Source: Gemmatimonas sp. (GTDB lineage Bacteria; Gemmatimonadota; Gemmatimonadetes; Gemmatimonadales; Gemmatimonadaceae). From it: DNA of 64,000 nt. Under the pieces are notes generated by a model. It was not told the DNA's origin. It ran no database searches and was given only the letters and a program-made list of their open reading frames with translations. Both the position numbers and the translations under genes were made by a program. Shown piece by piece: positions 8,076 to 16,833 of the stretch; position 1 is the first letter of the stretch, and each line of letters opens with the position of its first letter. The stretch spans positions 124,001 through 188,000 of the forward strand of contig NZ_JAPZSK010000004.1 of the NCBI RefSeq assembly GCF_027531815.1, written 5' to 3'.

Positions 8076-8777
8076 ATGCCCAGCCGCGACGACCAGATTC
8101 TCCGGACATGGGAGGCGAATGTGCGTCCATGGACCCAGGCCGTGCGCGCCGGGGACATTGCCAGCCGTGTGGCCGTGACCAACGGCGCGGTGCTGGGCGC
8201 GGTGCGGGCGCTTGCCCCGCGCCGGCTGCTCGACCTGGGCTGTGGCGAAGGGTGGATCTGCCACACCTTGGCGGCTGAGGGGGTCCATTGTGTGGGTACC
8301 GACGCCATTGCCGGGCTCATCGAGGCCGCGCGCGCCGGTCATCCGGTCACCGGCACGCCCGCCCACTACGAGGTGGTGCCGTACGCCGACGTGGCGGTCG
8401 GCGCGCTCGCCGCTCGCCACGCCGGCGCCTTCGATGTCATCGTGTGCAACTTTGCCCTGTTCGGCGCCGAGTCGGTGGAGGCGCTGGTGACCGCGCTGCC
8501 GCCGCTGCTGGCGCCTGAGGGCCACTTTGTCATGCAGACGCTCCATCCGGCCGCCGCCAGCACGGACGCGCCGTACACGGATGGCTGGCGCGAGGGGTCG
8601 TGGGCCGGCTTCAGCAGCGACTTTCGGGATCCGGCCCCCTGGTACTTCCGCACGATCGGCAGCTGGGTGGCGCTGCTTCATCGGTGTGGCTTTCAGCTGA
8701 CCGCGCTGCGGGAACCTGTGCATCCGCACACCGGAGCGCCCGCGTCGCTGCTGCTGGTGGCCGAACCCCGCCCCTGA
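8076..8777 (+). CDS. Class I SAM-dependent methyltransferase
   Basis: 233-aa Rossmann-fold methyltransferase. Motif I is LLDLGCGEGWICHTLA (residues ~50-65). An acidic residue follows in VGTDAI, and FDVIVCNFALFG is the motif-III-like strand. A WYFRTIGSWVALLHRCGFQL segment near the C-terminus resembles UbiE/Methyltransf_11 proteins. The ATG at 8076 is chosen because the upstream in-frame extension runs through the tRNA-Cys gene. The substrate is not predictable. It lies between the tRNA terminator and the SusC gene. Confidence 0.85.
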   Translation: MPSRDDQILRTWEANVRPWTQAVRAGDIASRVAVTNGAVLGAVRALAPRRLLDLGCGEGWICHTLAAEGVHCVGTDAIAGLIEAARAGHPVTGTPAHYEVVPYADVAVGALAARHAGAFDVIVCNFALFGAESVEALVTALPPLLAPEGHFVMQTLHPAAASTDAPYTDGWREGSWAGFSSDFRDPAPWYFRTIGSWVALLHRCGFQLTALREPVHPHTGAPASLLLVAEPRP

Positions 8778-8932
8778 CCTCCGACGCCCGGAGCGGCGGG
8801 GCGTGCTGTGCGCACAGGTGAGGGAATTAACGGGGTACCCAATTGCTGTGACTGCCGGGGCCAACTAGCGTCCGCACACAACTCGTTCTGCAGTTCCGTC
8901 CCGACGAGTGCCCCCCTCCTCGGAGTGTGTGC

Positions 8933-11900
8933 ATGCTCTTCCGATCGGTTCTGGGCCGCCTGGCTGTTCAAGGCGCCCTGTTGACCATACCCGTAGCCGG
9001 AGTACCGGCCCTTCTTGCTGCGCAGGCGGTCGCCCCCACGGGCACTGTGCGTGGCCGTGTGACCGACGGCGCGACCGGCCGCCCGCTGGCCGACGTGCAG
9101 TTGCTCGTGACCGGCACCCGCATAGGCGCCGTGACCAATGCCAGCGGTGACTTCACCCTTGTGGGGGCGCCCACCGGCCCGCGCACCGTGGTGTTCCGCC
9201 GGATCGGCTACCAGCCGGTGACGCGCGCCGTGACCGTGACCGCCGGCGGCACCGCGACGCTCGATGTCACGCTCACGGTGAGCGCCGTCAACCTGAGCGA
9301 AATCGTGGTGACCGGCTCCGCCGCACCGACCGAGAAGCGCAAGGTGGGTACGAGCATTGCCTCGCTCGACAGTACCATGATCAGCCGGGCGCAGGCGGTG
9401 ACGGTGGACCAGGCGCTGCAGGGTAAGATCGCCGGCGCGCAGATCTCACAGAACTCAGGTGGCCCGGGTGGTGGCGGCATTTCGGTGCGCCTGCGCGGCA
9501 CCAACTCCTTCATTTCTGGGTCCGACCCGCTGTACATCATCGACGGCGTGATCGTGGACAACGGCTCGGGACAGCTGGCCGACCTCGGTGGCCGCTCGAA
9601 TCCGCAGAACCGCCTGGCCGATCTCAACCCGCAGGACATCGAGCGGGTGGAAGTGATTCGTGGCGCGGCGGCAGCGGCGCTGTACGGCTCGCGCGCCAAC
9701 AACGGCGTGGTGCAGATCTTCACAAAGCGCGGCAGCATCGGCAAGCCGCGCTTCTCGCTCAACACCCGCTACGGGATCAACGAACTGCGCGAACAGCAGC
9801 CGTTCAACCTGTACCCGTTCGATGTGAACGGCCTGCCGGTGTCGCGCTTCAACTATCAGGACGACATCTTCCGCCGCTCGCCCAGCTCGGAGCAGAATCT
9901 CACGATCGAAGGCGGCAACGACCAGACCCGCTACTTCATCAGCGGCAACTACGCCGATGACCAGGGGATTCTGCGTTCCACCAGCTCGCAGCGCACGGGC
10001 GCGCGCATCAATCTCCAGCAGCAGCTGGCGAGCAACCTGGTGGCCAACGTCACGTCGAACTTCGTGACCACGAACAACCAGTTCCAGGCGTTCGGCGAAC
10101 AGAACGACTACGGCATCATGGGGTCGCTCTTCTTTGCCCCCACGAACGTGAACTTCCGCCCGGTCAACGGCGTGTATCCGCTGCCGCCGTCGCTGGGCAC
10201 CAACCCGCTGCTCGCTATCGATCGCATCCGCAATCCGCAGACGATCAACCGCTTCATCGGCAGCACGAAGCTCACCTGGACGCCGCGCAGCAACCTGCTG
10301 CTCGATTACACGCTGGGCGTGGACAACTCGAGTTTCGAGCAGCGCCAGTTCGTGCCGCGCAACGCGGTGCTGGGCACGAGCCCGTTGGCGACCGGCCGGT
10401 CGCAGTCGGTGTTCCAGGATACGCGCGTCATCAACCAGGACGGTGTGGGCTCGTACTCGTGGCGTCTGGGCGACGACTTCGGCATGCGCACCACGGCTGG
10501 CTTCAACTACACCTCGCAGCGGCTGCGCACCACCGTGGCCACGGCCAACGGCCTCGCCCCGGTGGGTGAGCTGGTGAGCGCCGGCTCGGTGTTCGCCGCC
10601 GGCCAGACGGACATCGAGCTGCGCACCCTCGGGTTCTATGCGCAGCAGGAAGTGGATTGGAACAACCGCCTCTTCTTCACGGGTGCGGTGCGCTACGACG
10701 CCTCCAGCACCTTTGCCCCCAGTGAGCGCTGGCAGGCGTTCCCCAAGCTGTCGTTGTCCTACGTGGCGTTGGAGAATCGCCCCGGTCTCGTGAACAGCCT
10801 GCGCCTGCGCACGGCCCTCGGCTGGGCGGGGTCGCAGCCGGGCATCGTGAACGCCTACTCGCAGTACATCACGTTTGCGCAGCTCCCCTTCGCCGGACGT
10901 CCGGGCTTCGTGAACGACGTGACCTTCGGCAACCCCACGCTGCGCAACGAGCGCGCGCGCGAGGCCGAAGTGGGCGCCGAGGCCGGATTCCTGAACGGCA
11001 AGGTGGGCGTGGAAGCCACCTACTACGACCGGCAGGTGAACGACCTGCTCTTCTTCCGTCCGCTGGCCACCAGCACCGGGTTCTCGCGCCAGTTCGCGCC
11101 CATCGGCTCGATGAGCAACAAGGGCGTGGAGCTGCTGGTGCGCACGGTGAATGTGGACCGCAAGAACCTCAAGTGGGAATCGACGGTCACCTACACGCGC
11201 AACCGCAATCTTGTGGAGAGCCTGAACATCCAGGACTTCCAGTCGGCCGGCGGGTATCCCAACCGCATCCGTGTGGGTGAGCCGGCCGGTGTGTTCTATG
11301 GGTCGTACGCGGCGCGCGACTGCGTGACGGGCAGGCTGCTGGTGGACTCGCTCGGGCGCTACCGGCGCAGCAACCAGGCGGCCGACATGGGCGCCACGCT
11401 CGCGCAGCGCCGCGCAATCAGCAACGGGACCTGCAATGACTCGCTCAACGCCGTGATCGGCGATCCGAATCCGGCGTGGATGGGCTCGTTGCTCAACGAG
11501 TTCACGATCGGCCGCAAGCTGCGGGTGCGCGTGCTGCTGGACGGTGTGTTCGGCAACGACGTGATGAATCTCTCCACGCGCGCGCAGAACGCCGGCATTG
11601 CGAGCAACTCGAAGACGTTCGAGAACGAGCTGCTGCCGTACGGCGACCCGCGGAAGTCGGCGCCGGGGTTCAACGCCCGCACGCAGGGGATCTTCGAATA
11701 CTGGGTGGAAGACGGCAGCTTCGTGAAGCTGCGCGAGCTCTCGGCCACCTACGCGGTGGAGTGGGCGCCGTTGCGCCGCGTCTTCAAGGAAGGGGTGGAC
11801 CTCACGCTGTCCGGCCGCAACCTCGCGGTGTGGACGAAGTACAGCGGCTACGATCCCGAGATCAACCTGTTCGGTACGAATGCCGGCGGTGTGGGTAGCG

Positions 11901-11989
11901 GGCAGACGACGGCGGCCGACCGTGGTTTCGACTTCGGCGGGTATCCCATTCCGCGCACGTGGTCGCTCAGCGCCCGCTTCACCTACTGA
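8933..11989 (+). CDS. SusC/RagA-family TonB-dependent outer-membrane transporter
   Basis: 1018-aa TonB-dependent receptor. There is a signal peptide ending near LLAAQA. A carboxypeptidase-regulatory-like domain (GTVRGRVTDGATGRPLADVQ ... RIGYQPVTR) covers residues ~35-115. The plug includes RLRGTNSFISGSDPLYIIDGV and NPQDIERVEVIRGAAAAALYGSRANNGVV, the SusC signature. A beta-barrel follows and ends in the aromatic LSARFTY. GGAG sits 7 nt before the ATG at 8933, which is preferred over the GTG at 8927. The SusD gene follows 19 bp later. It probably imports an oligosaccharide or peptide; the ligand is unknown and no polysaccharide-degrading enzyme is adjacent. Confidence 0.93.
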   Translation: MLFRSVLGRLAVQGALLTIPVAGVPALLAAQAVAPTGTVRGRVTDGATGRPLADVQLLVTGTRIGAVTNASGDFTLVGAPTGPRTVVFRRIGYQPVTRAVTVTAGGTATLDVTLTVSAVNLSEIVVTGSAAPTEKRKVGTSIASLDSTMISRAQAVTVDQALQGKIAGAQISQNSGGPGGGGISVRLRGTNSFISGSDPLYIIDGVIVDNGSGQLADLGGRSNPQNRLADLNPQDIERVEVIRGAAAAALYGSRANNGVVQIFTKRGSIGKPRFSLNTRYGINELREQQPFNLYPFDVNGLPVSRFNYQDDIFRRSPSSEQNLTIEGGNDQTRYFISGNYADDQGILRSTSSQRTGARINLQQQLASNLVANVTSNFVTTNNQFQAFGEQNDYGIMGSLFFAPTNVNFRPVNGVYPLPPSLGTNPLLAIDRIRNPQTINRFIGSTKLTWTPRSNLLLDYTLGVDNSSFEQRQFVPRNAVLGTSPLATGRSQSVFQDTRVINQDGVGSYSWRLGDDFGMRTTAGFNYTSQRLRTTVATANGLAPVGELVSAGSVFAAGQTDIELRTLGFYAQQEVDWNNRLFFTGAVRYDASSTFAPSERWQAFPKLSLSYVALENRPGLVNSLRLRTALGWAGSQPGIVNAYSQYITFAQLPFAGRPGFVNDVTFGNPTLRNERAREAEVGAEAGFLNGKVGVEATYYDRQVNDLLFFRPLATSTGFSRQFAPIGSMSNKGVELLVRTVNVDRKNLKWESTVTYTRNRNLVESLNIQDFQSAGGYPNRIRVGEPAGVFYGSYAARDCVTGRLLVDSLGRYRRSNQAADMGATLAQRRAISNGTCNDSLNAVIGDPNPAWMGSLLNEFTIGRKLRVRVLLDGVFGNDVMNLSTRAQNAGIASNSKTFENELLPYGDPRKSAPGFNARTQGIFEYWVEDGSFVKLRELSATYAVEWAPLRRVFKEGVDLTLSGRNLAVWTKYSGYDPEINLFGTNAGGVGSGQTTAADRGFDFGGYPIPRTWSLSARFTY

Positions 11990-12008
11990 CAACCGGAGAC
12001 TCCACCTC

Positions 12009-13367
12009 ATGCGCATGACATCTTCGCGCGCGGTGCTCTCCACCGCGCTTGCTTCCCTGGTGCTGGGTGCCTGCAGCCTCGACCTGCAGAACCCGAACTC
12101 CCCCACGGAAGTGCAGGTCACCACGAGCGCCGACGGCGTGATCGCACTCGCGACAGGGCTGCAGGGGCGCTTCGCCGCCTCGTACGGCAACTTCGCGTAC
12201 ATGGCCGGTCTTGTGACCGACGAGTTTGCCTCCACCAGCGCCGCGCTCATATCCATCAGCGATGCCGAACAGGGCGCCGTGGCACCCGGTACCGGCATTG
12301 CCGACAACGTGTTCAACTCGGTGTATCGCACCGTGCGTACCGCCGACGACCTGCTGGCAGGCGCCAACGCGCTGTCGTCGCAGTTCGACCCGGGTACGCG
12401 CAGCGGTCTGATCGCGCTGGCGCAGGCGCTCAAGGCAGAAGCCATTGGCGAGGCGCTGCAGAGCTACCAGCGCGTGCCGATCAACACGTTCGGCCAGACG
12501 ACGCCGCAGTACGTGACGCGCGCGGAGGCGCTGCCCTACGTGCGGGCGCTGCTCGACTCGGCGAACGCGCAGATCACGGGCACCCCGCCGAGTGCGTTCT
12601 TCACCGGCAGCATCCTCACCCCGGGGGTGAACCTCAACGGCATGATCCAGCTGTTCCGCGCGCGGTATGCGCGGATGGCGAACGATCATGGCAATGCGGT
12701 GACGTTCGCCAACCTCGTGCCGCGCAGTGGGCCGACGGCATTCTCGCTGCTGCAGTTCCCGGCTCCCACGGTGAACTTCTACGCGAATGTCACCGGTGGA
12801 ACGAACGGCATTGCGCCGCGCCGGCAGTGGCGGACCGGGATGGCGGCGGGCGATCAGCGCTTCACGTGGTTCGTGGCGCCGTCCACCACGCTCTCCGGGC
12901 GTGTCGGCGCGCTGCTGGACAACTGGAACCGCTATGCCAATGCGCAGGCGCCGTTGCCGGTGTACTTCCCCGACGAGGCGTTGCTGATCAAGGCCGAAGG
13001 GCTGGCGCTGCAGGGGCAGCCTGCGGCGGCGCAGGCGGCGCTCGACTCGGTGCGCACCGACTGCACCGGCGGCCGCGGGTTGGATGATCCCAAGGCGTGC
13101 CTGACTCCGCTCACGGGCTCGCTCACGCAGGCGCAACTGCTCGACGAGATCTACGTGCAGCGTCGCTACGAGCTGTTCGGAACCGGGCTGCGCTGGGAAG
13201 ACGCCCGCCGTCGCAACGCGGTGCGCGGTCCGGTCGCGGCGCCGAGCGTGCCGCTGGACGGTCAGCGGTGCTGGCTGCCGTACGCCATCGGCGATCGCAA
13301 TGCCAACCCGAATGTGCCAGCCGACCCGACGGAGCCGACGTCGTTCCCCACCGGCTGCCAGCCGTGA
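12009..13367 (+). CDS. SusD/RagB-family outer-membrane lipoprotein
   Basis: 452-aa partner of the SusC transporter. The lipobox is VLGAC with the cysteine near residue 19, then LDLQNPNSPTEVQ, a typical SusD beginning. The C-terminus has DEIYVQRRYELFGTGLRWEDARR, the conserved SusD R-x-x-E-L-x-x-E-G-x-R-x-x-D/E-x-x-R region. The TPR-like helices in between match the family (ALKAEAIGEALQ, EALLIKAEGLALQGQ). It lies on the cell surface over the SusC pore. Confidence 0.92.
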   Translation: MRMTSSRAVLSTALASLVLGACSLDLQNPNSPTEVQVTTSADGVIALATGLQGRFAASYGNFAYMAGLVTDEFASTSAALISISDAEQGAVAPGTGIADNVFNSVYRTVRTADDLLAGANALSSQFDPGTRSGLIALAQALKAEAIGEALQSYQRVPINTFGQTTPQYVTRAEALPYVRALLDSANAQITGTPPSAFFTGSILTPGVNLNGMIQLFRARYARMANDHGNAVTFANLVPRSGPTAFSLLQFPAPTVNFYANVTGGTNGIAPRRQWRTGMAAGDQRFTWFVAPSTTLSGRVGALLDNWNRYANAQAPLPVYFPDEALLIKAEGLALQGQPAAAQAALDSVRTDCTGGRGLDDPKACLTPLTGSLTQAQLLDEIYVQRRYELFGTGLRWEDARRRNAVRGPVAAPSVPLDGQRCWLPYAIGDRNANPNVPADPTEPTSFPTGCQP

Positions 13368-13378
13368 GGCCGCTCACC

Positions 13379-14164
13379 ATGAACAGACCTGCCATGATGA
13401 AGTCTTTCCGTCCCGTGCTGATGACGGCGATGGTGTCCCTGACCGCGGCGCTGGCTGCCTGCGGCACCACCGACGCCGCCGACCCGCTGGCCCCCACCGG
13501 ACCCACGGGGCGCGTGCGCTTCGTGAACGTGATCACCGATACCACGCGCGGGCGGGTGAACGCGATTCTGGAGAATGTCCCGTTCGGGGTGAACCTGACT
13601 TACACCCAGAGCACGCCCATTACGCTCGCGGCGCCCAACACGGGTAACTACTCGCCCATTCTCGCGGGGAGTCGCACGCTCGTGCTGCGGCGTACGGCCG
13701 ACACCAATACCGTGGTGTCCACGATCGGCTTCACGGTAACCGGCGGACAGGATCAGACGATCTATGCCACCGGCGGCGCCGGCGCGTCGGCCATCGGCAG
13801 CTACATCACCACCGATGACAACGCCCTGTCGGCCACGCAGGCGCGGGTGCGTGTGGTGCACCTGAGCCCCACCGCGGGCGCCGTGGATGTGTTCGTCACC
13901 GCGCCGGGTGCCGACCTGGCGGCCGCCACGCCCACACTCACCAACGTGACGGTGCGGAGTGCGTCAGCGTACCTCGCCGTCAACGCCGGCACCTACCAGG
14001 TGCGCGTGGTGCCGGCGGGCACGCCGCCGGCGGGTCGTGCTGCCGCCGTGGCCATCAACGTGGCGTCGCTCGCGCTGGCGGCCAACACGGTGCGTACGAT
14101 CGTGGCGGCCGACAACAACGTGGGCGGGGCGCCGCTGCGCGCGTTCGTGCTGCTCGATCGCTGA
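13379..14164 (+). CDS. DUF4397-domain lipoprotein
   Basis: 261-aa secreted lipoprotein with the lipobox LAAC after the signal peptide. Residues ~45-130 and ~155-255 form two beta-rich segments: RVRFVNVITDTTRGRVNAILENVPFG, and VRVVHLSPTAGAVDVFVTAPGADL, a typical DUF4397 opening. The gene begins 12 bp after the SusD gene and ends at a strong terminator, so it is the third cistron of the SusCD unit. Its function is unknown; surface display next to the SusCD complex is inferred from context. Confidence 0.85.
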   Translation: MNRPAMMKSFRPVLMTAMVSLTAALAACGTTDAADPLAPTGPTGRVRFVNVITDTTRGRVNAILENVPFGVNLTYTQSTPITLAAPNTGNYSPILAGSRTLVLRRTADTNTVVSTIGFTVTGGQDQTIYATGGAGASAIGSYITTDDNALSATQARVRVVHLSPTAGAVDVFVTAPGADLAAATPTLTNVTVRSASAYLAVNAGTYQVRVVPAGTPPAGRAAAVAINVASLALAANTVRTIVAADNNVGGAPLRAFVLLDR

Positions 14165-14180
14165 CGACGCTCCACGCGAG

Positions 14181-14222
14181 ACACGGCGGCCCCCCGGAGC
14201 GACTTTCCGGGGGGCCGCTGTG
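14181..14222 (+). terminator. Strong intrinsic terminator of the SusCD operon
   Basis: Stem ACACGGCGGCCCCCCGGA / TCCGGGGGGCCGCTGTGT (18 bp, one G-U) with a 7-nt loop, starting 16 bp after the stop of the DUF4397 gene and followed by TGTTG. It also faces the convergent secreted-protein gene and may serve both. Confidence 0.85.
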
Positions 14223-14269
14223 TTGTTGCGACGGGAAACCGTCCCGTCGTTCACGTGACCGTCGCGCGA

Positions 14270-15244
14270 TCAGTTCCAGAACGCGCTGAAGTCGTAAAAG
14301 CTGGCGCCGCCCTGCGGGTCGTAGATGCGGATGACGGCGGTAAAGTTGTTCCAGGCCGACGGCTGCTGCACAACCTGTACGTTGCCACGGCCGCTGTGAC
14401 GATCGACCGTGATGGTGAGATCGCGAGCCGGCAGGCCATTGCCTCGCACGCTGCTGTTCACGTCCTCCACTCGGCGCCCGCTGCGGGTGATGGCCTCCAC
14501 GCGGCGGCCGTTGATGCGCAGTTCGACCACGTCGTCGACGCGGCCGCTCCACCGCAGCAGGCCGCGGTCGTCGCGGTCGTCGCGATCGTCCCATCCCCCG
14601 CGATCGTTGCGGTCACGCGCGTCGTTGTCGCGCCTCGACCGGTCGTCGCAGTCGTCGCGGCGCCCGCCACGACCCCACCCCCAGCCGCGGCCGTTGTTGC
14701 CCGGGCGGCAGTCGTCGCGCTCCCAGCGATCATCACGATCACGATCACGGTCACGGTTACGATCACGGTCACGGTCGCGCCCGTCATTACGCCCGTCGTT
14801 CCAGTCGTCGCCCTGCCAGAAGGCGACCACCCGATAACTGTCGGCGCCGCCGCGCGGGTCGGCAATGCGGATAGTCGTGGTGAAGCCGTTGCGAGCGGAA
14901 GGTTGCTCCACCACGCGCACATCCCCGCGACCGTCGAGCAGACGCACCACCACATCTCCGCGATTGCGTGGCAACCCTTCGTTGACGCGCGCGCGGTTGG
15001 GCATTCCCGCATCGATGCCGCGCGTCCGCACATCACGCCCGCGCATGGTGATGAACACCTCGCGGTCTACACGCCCGGTCCAGGTGAACAGCTGTCGGTC
15101 CACCGGCGCCGCGTGCGCGGTGGCGGCGTGCGCCGTGGCGGCAGCGAGCAGTGTCGTGGCGGCCAACGCACTGGCCGCACGCAGGAGACGGGAACGGCCT
15201 GCGGTGGACGCGGGAACGACGCGGGTCGAACGATGCACAGTCAT
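14270..15244 (-). CDS. Secreted protein with duplicated domain and Arg/Asp-rich linker
   Basis: 324 aa from the ATG at 15242-15244, with GAGG just upstream. A signal peptide ends at ATAHAAP. Two homologous ~85-residue beta-rich domains flank the linker. Domain 1 runs from LFTWTGRVDREVFITMRG to YRVVAFWQ, and domain 2 from LLRWSGRVDDVVELRING to YDFSAFWN. Both share GLPRN/ARD, the V-V-x-Q-P-S-A block and the T-T/A-x-I-R-I-x-D-P-x-G-G-A motif. The linker (~75 aa) is dominated by RD and DR pairs plus a W-G-R patch with paired cysteines. The family is not recognised; secretion is the only supported property. Confidence 0.7.
   Translation of the reverse strand: MTVHRSTRVVPASTAGRSRLLRAASALAATTLLAAATAHAATAHAAPVDRQLFTWTGRVDREVFITMRGRDVRTRGIDAGMPNRARVNEGLPRNRGDVVVRLLDGRGDVRVVEQPSARNGFTTTIRIADPRGGADSYRVVAFWQGDDWNDGRNDGRDRDRDRNRDRDRDRDDRWERDDCRPGNNGRGWGWGRGGRRDDCDDRSRRDNDARDRNDRGGWDDRDDRDDRGLLRWSGRVDDVVELRINGRRVEAITRSGRRVEDVNSSVRGNGLPARDLTITVDRHSGRGNVQVVQQPSAWNNFTAVIRIYDPQGGASFYDFSAFWN
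14560..14790. repeat. Low-complexity Arg/Asp codon repeats
   Basis: Degenerate 6-bp units of the type CGATCA/CGGTCA and CGATCG repeat irregularly and encode the RD-rich linker of the secreted protein. They are likely prone to length variation. Confidence 0.65.
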
Positions 15245-15505
15245 GGTGTCCTCGTGGTGACAGGTGCTCGTCCGTAGCGCATTGGCAATGCCATGCGGGA
15301 CCGGTCGCCGGCCGTTGGGGTGCGCGACCCGCCCGTGCGAGGGCAAGAGTCTGTCGTTTCAACCGGTTACGCGTCGCGTGGGAGCGCGTACCCGTGATTG
15401 ACTGGTGCGGAACGACCGGCTTCGCTGTCCGGAATTGCGGACACTTGCGGCGAGCCAACGCGGACGATCATGACCACTCCCCTGCGGCTCATCGCCGCGC
15501 CGGCA

Positions 15506-16696
15506 TCATCCCACAGCGCCCGCCGACACCGCTGCGGACCGACGCGCCTGTCGCATGAGTACGGCCGCACCGAGGCTGCCGGTCAGCAGGGAGCCGCACA
15601 GCACGCCGATCTTGGCGGCATCGAGCTGGGGGCTCTCCCCAAAGGCCAGGCCCGCGATGAACAGCGCCATGGTGAAGCCGATGCCGCCGAGAATGGCCAC
15701 GCCGAAGAGGCCGCCCCAGGTGCAGTCGGCGGGGAGTTCCGCCCAGCGCACCTTCACGGCAAGCCATGCCGCGCCGAAGATGCCCAGTGGCTTGCCGATG
15801 AGCAGCCCGAGCATGGTAGCCGTGACCGCGGGCTGTGTGGCGAATGCGGCCACGTCGGCCGGCAGCGTCACGCCGGCGTTGGCCAGCGCGAAGATGGGCA
15901 CGATGCCGAAGTTGACCGGGCGTGCCAACACCTGTTCGATGCGGTGCTGCACACTGTGCTCGCCGCGCGACGGAATGGTGAAGGCCAGCAGGACGCCGGC
16001 AATGCTGGCGTGCACCCCGGACTTGTACACGGCGATCCAGAGCAGCAGCCCACCCAGCAGGTACGGCCACACGGCGTGCACCTGTCGCTTGTTGAGCCAG
16101 AAAAGCACCAGCATGATGACCACGATGGCGGCCAGCGCGAGGGTGGCGACGCTGGGGGTGTAGAACACCGCGATCACGAGTACGGCGCCAATGTCGTCGG
16201 CAATGGCAAGCGCGGCCAGGAAGATGCGGAGGGCGGCGGGGACGCGATTGCCGAGCAGGGCGACGATGCCCAGGGCAAAGGCAATGTCGGTGGCCATGGG
16301 AATGCCCCAGCCGCGAGCGGCCGGGGTGCCCATGGCCACGAGCGCGTAGATGGCGGCGGGGAGGAGCATGCCGCCGGCGGCGCCAACCACCGGCAGCGCG
16401 GCCTTGCGCACCGAGGAGAGCGCCCCTTCCTGCAGCTCATACTTGATTTCGAGGCCGACGAGCAGGAAGAAGACGGTCATGAGGCCGTCATTGATGACGT
16501 GCAGCGCCGACCACCCGGCGACCTCGGCACGGAGGAGCCCGTGATAGCTGGCCTGCGCCGACGAGTTGGCCCAAACGAGGGCCACCGCCGCGCACAGCAG
16601 CAGCAGCAGCCCGCTCAGCGCCTGACTTGGCGGCGGCGCCTTTTCGGAAACGTAGCCTTCCTCGATCACGGCTTCGGCAGCATCATGCATCGTCAC
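15506..16696 (-). CDS. nhaA: Na+/H+ antiporter NhaA
   Basis: Electrogenic sodium/proton exchanger of the inner membrane, 396 aa. Conserved segments are VFFLLVGLEIKYEL, RGWGIPMATDIAFALGI (the D-x-x-F-A helix IV region), FLAALAIADDIGAVLVIAVFYT with the paired transport aspartates, and GIGFTMALFIAGLAF near the C-terminus. The GTG at 16694-16696 has GAGGA 6 nt upstream; an ATG two codons later is the alternative. It is transcribed away from the S41 protease gene. Confidence 0.95.
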   Translation of the reverse strand: MTMHDAAEAVIEEGYVSEKAPPPSQALSGLLLLLCAAVALVWANSSAQASYHGLLRAEVAGWSALHVINDGLMTVFFLLVGLEIKYELQEGALSSVRKAALPVVGAAGGMLLPAAIYALVAMGTPAARGWGIPMATDIAFALGIVALLGNRVPAALRIFLAALAIADDIGAVLVIAVFYTPSVATLALAAIVVIMLVLFWLNKRQVHAVWPYLLGGLLLWIAVYKSGVHASIAGVLLAFTIPSRGEHSVQHRIEQVLARPVNFGIVPIFALANAGVTLPADVAAFATQPAVTATMLGLLIGKPLGIFGAAWLAVKVRWAELPADCTWGGLFGVAILGGIGFTMALFIAGLAFGESPQLDAAKIGVLCGSLLTGSLGAAVLMRQARRSAAVSAGAVG

Positions 16697-16833
16697 AAGC
16701 TATCCTCACACGCGGCCGCCGCCCATCGTGCGGTTGACGGATCTCCGCGTCGTGCGTTTGGTATGTAGAGGTTCCCGCGCGGAATCAATGAGCGATTTCC
16801 GCCCTCCGGTTCCGTGTCACGAGTGCTCCCGCG

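Noticed and set aside
7800-8864. 516-aa frame joining the MarR gene with the tRNA-Cys region
   Set aside because: It reads through the tRNA and the methyltransferase antisense; the true MarR starts at 7799.
9455-12445. 996-aa open frame antisense to the SusC gene
   Set aside because: High GC and codon bias produce long antisense frames; its translation is Arg/His/Ala-rich with no domain, while SusC on the other strand is unmistakable.
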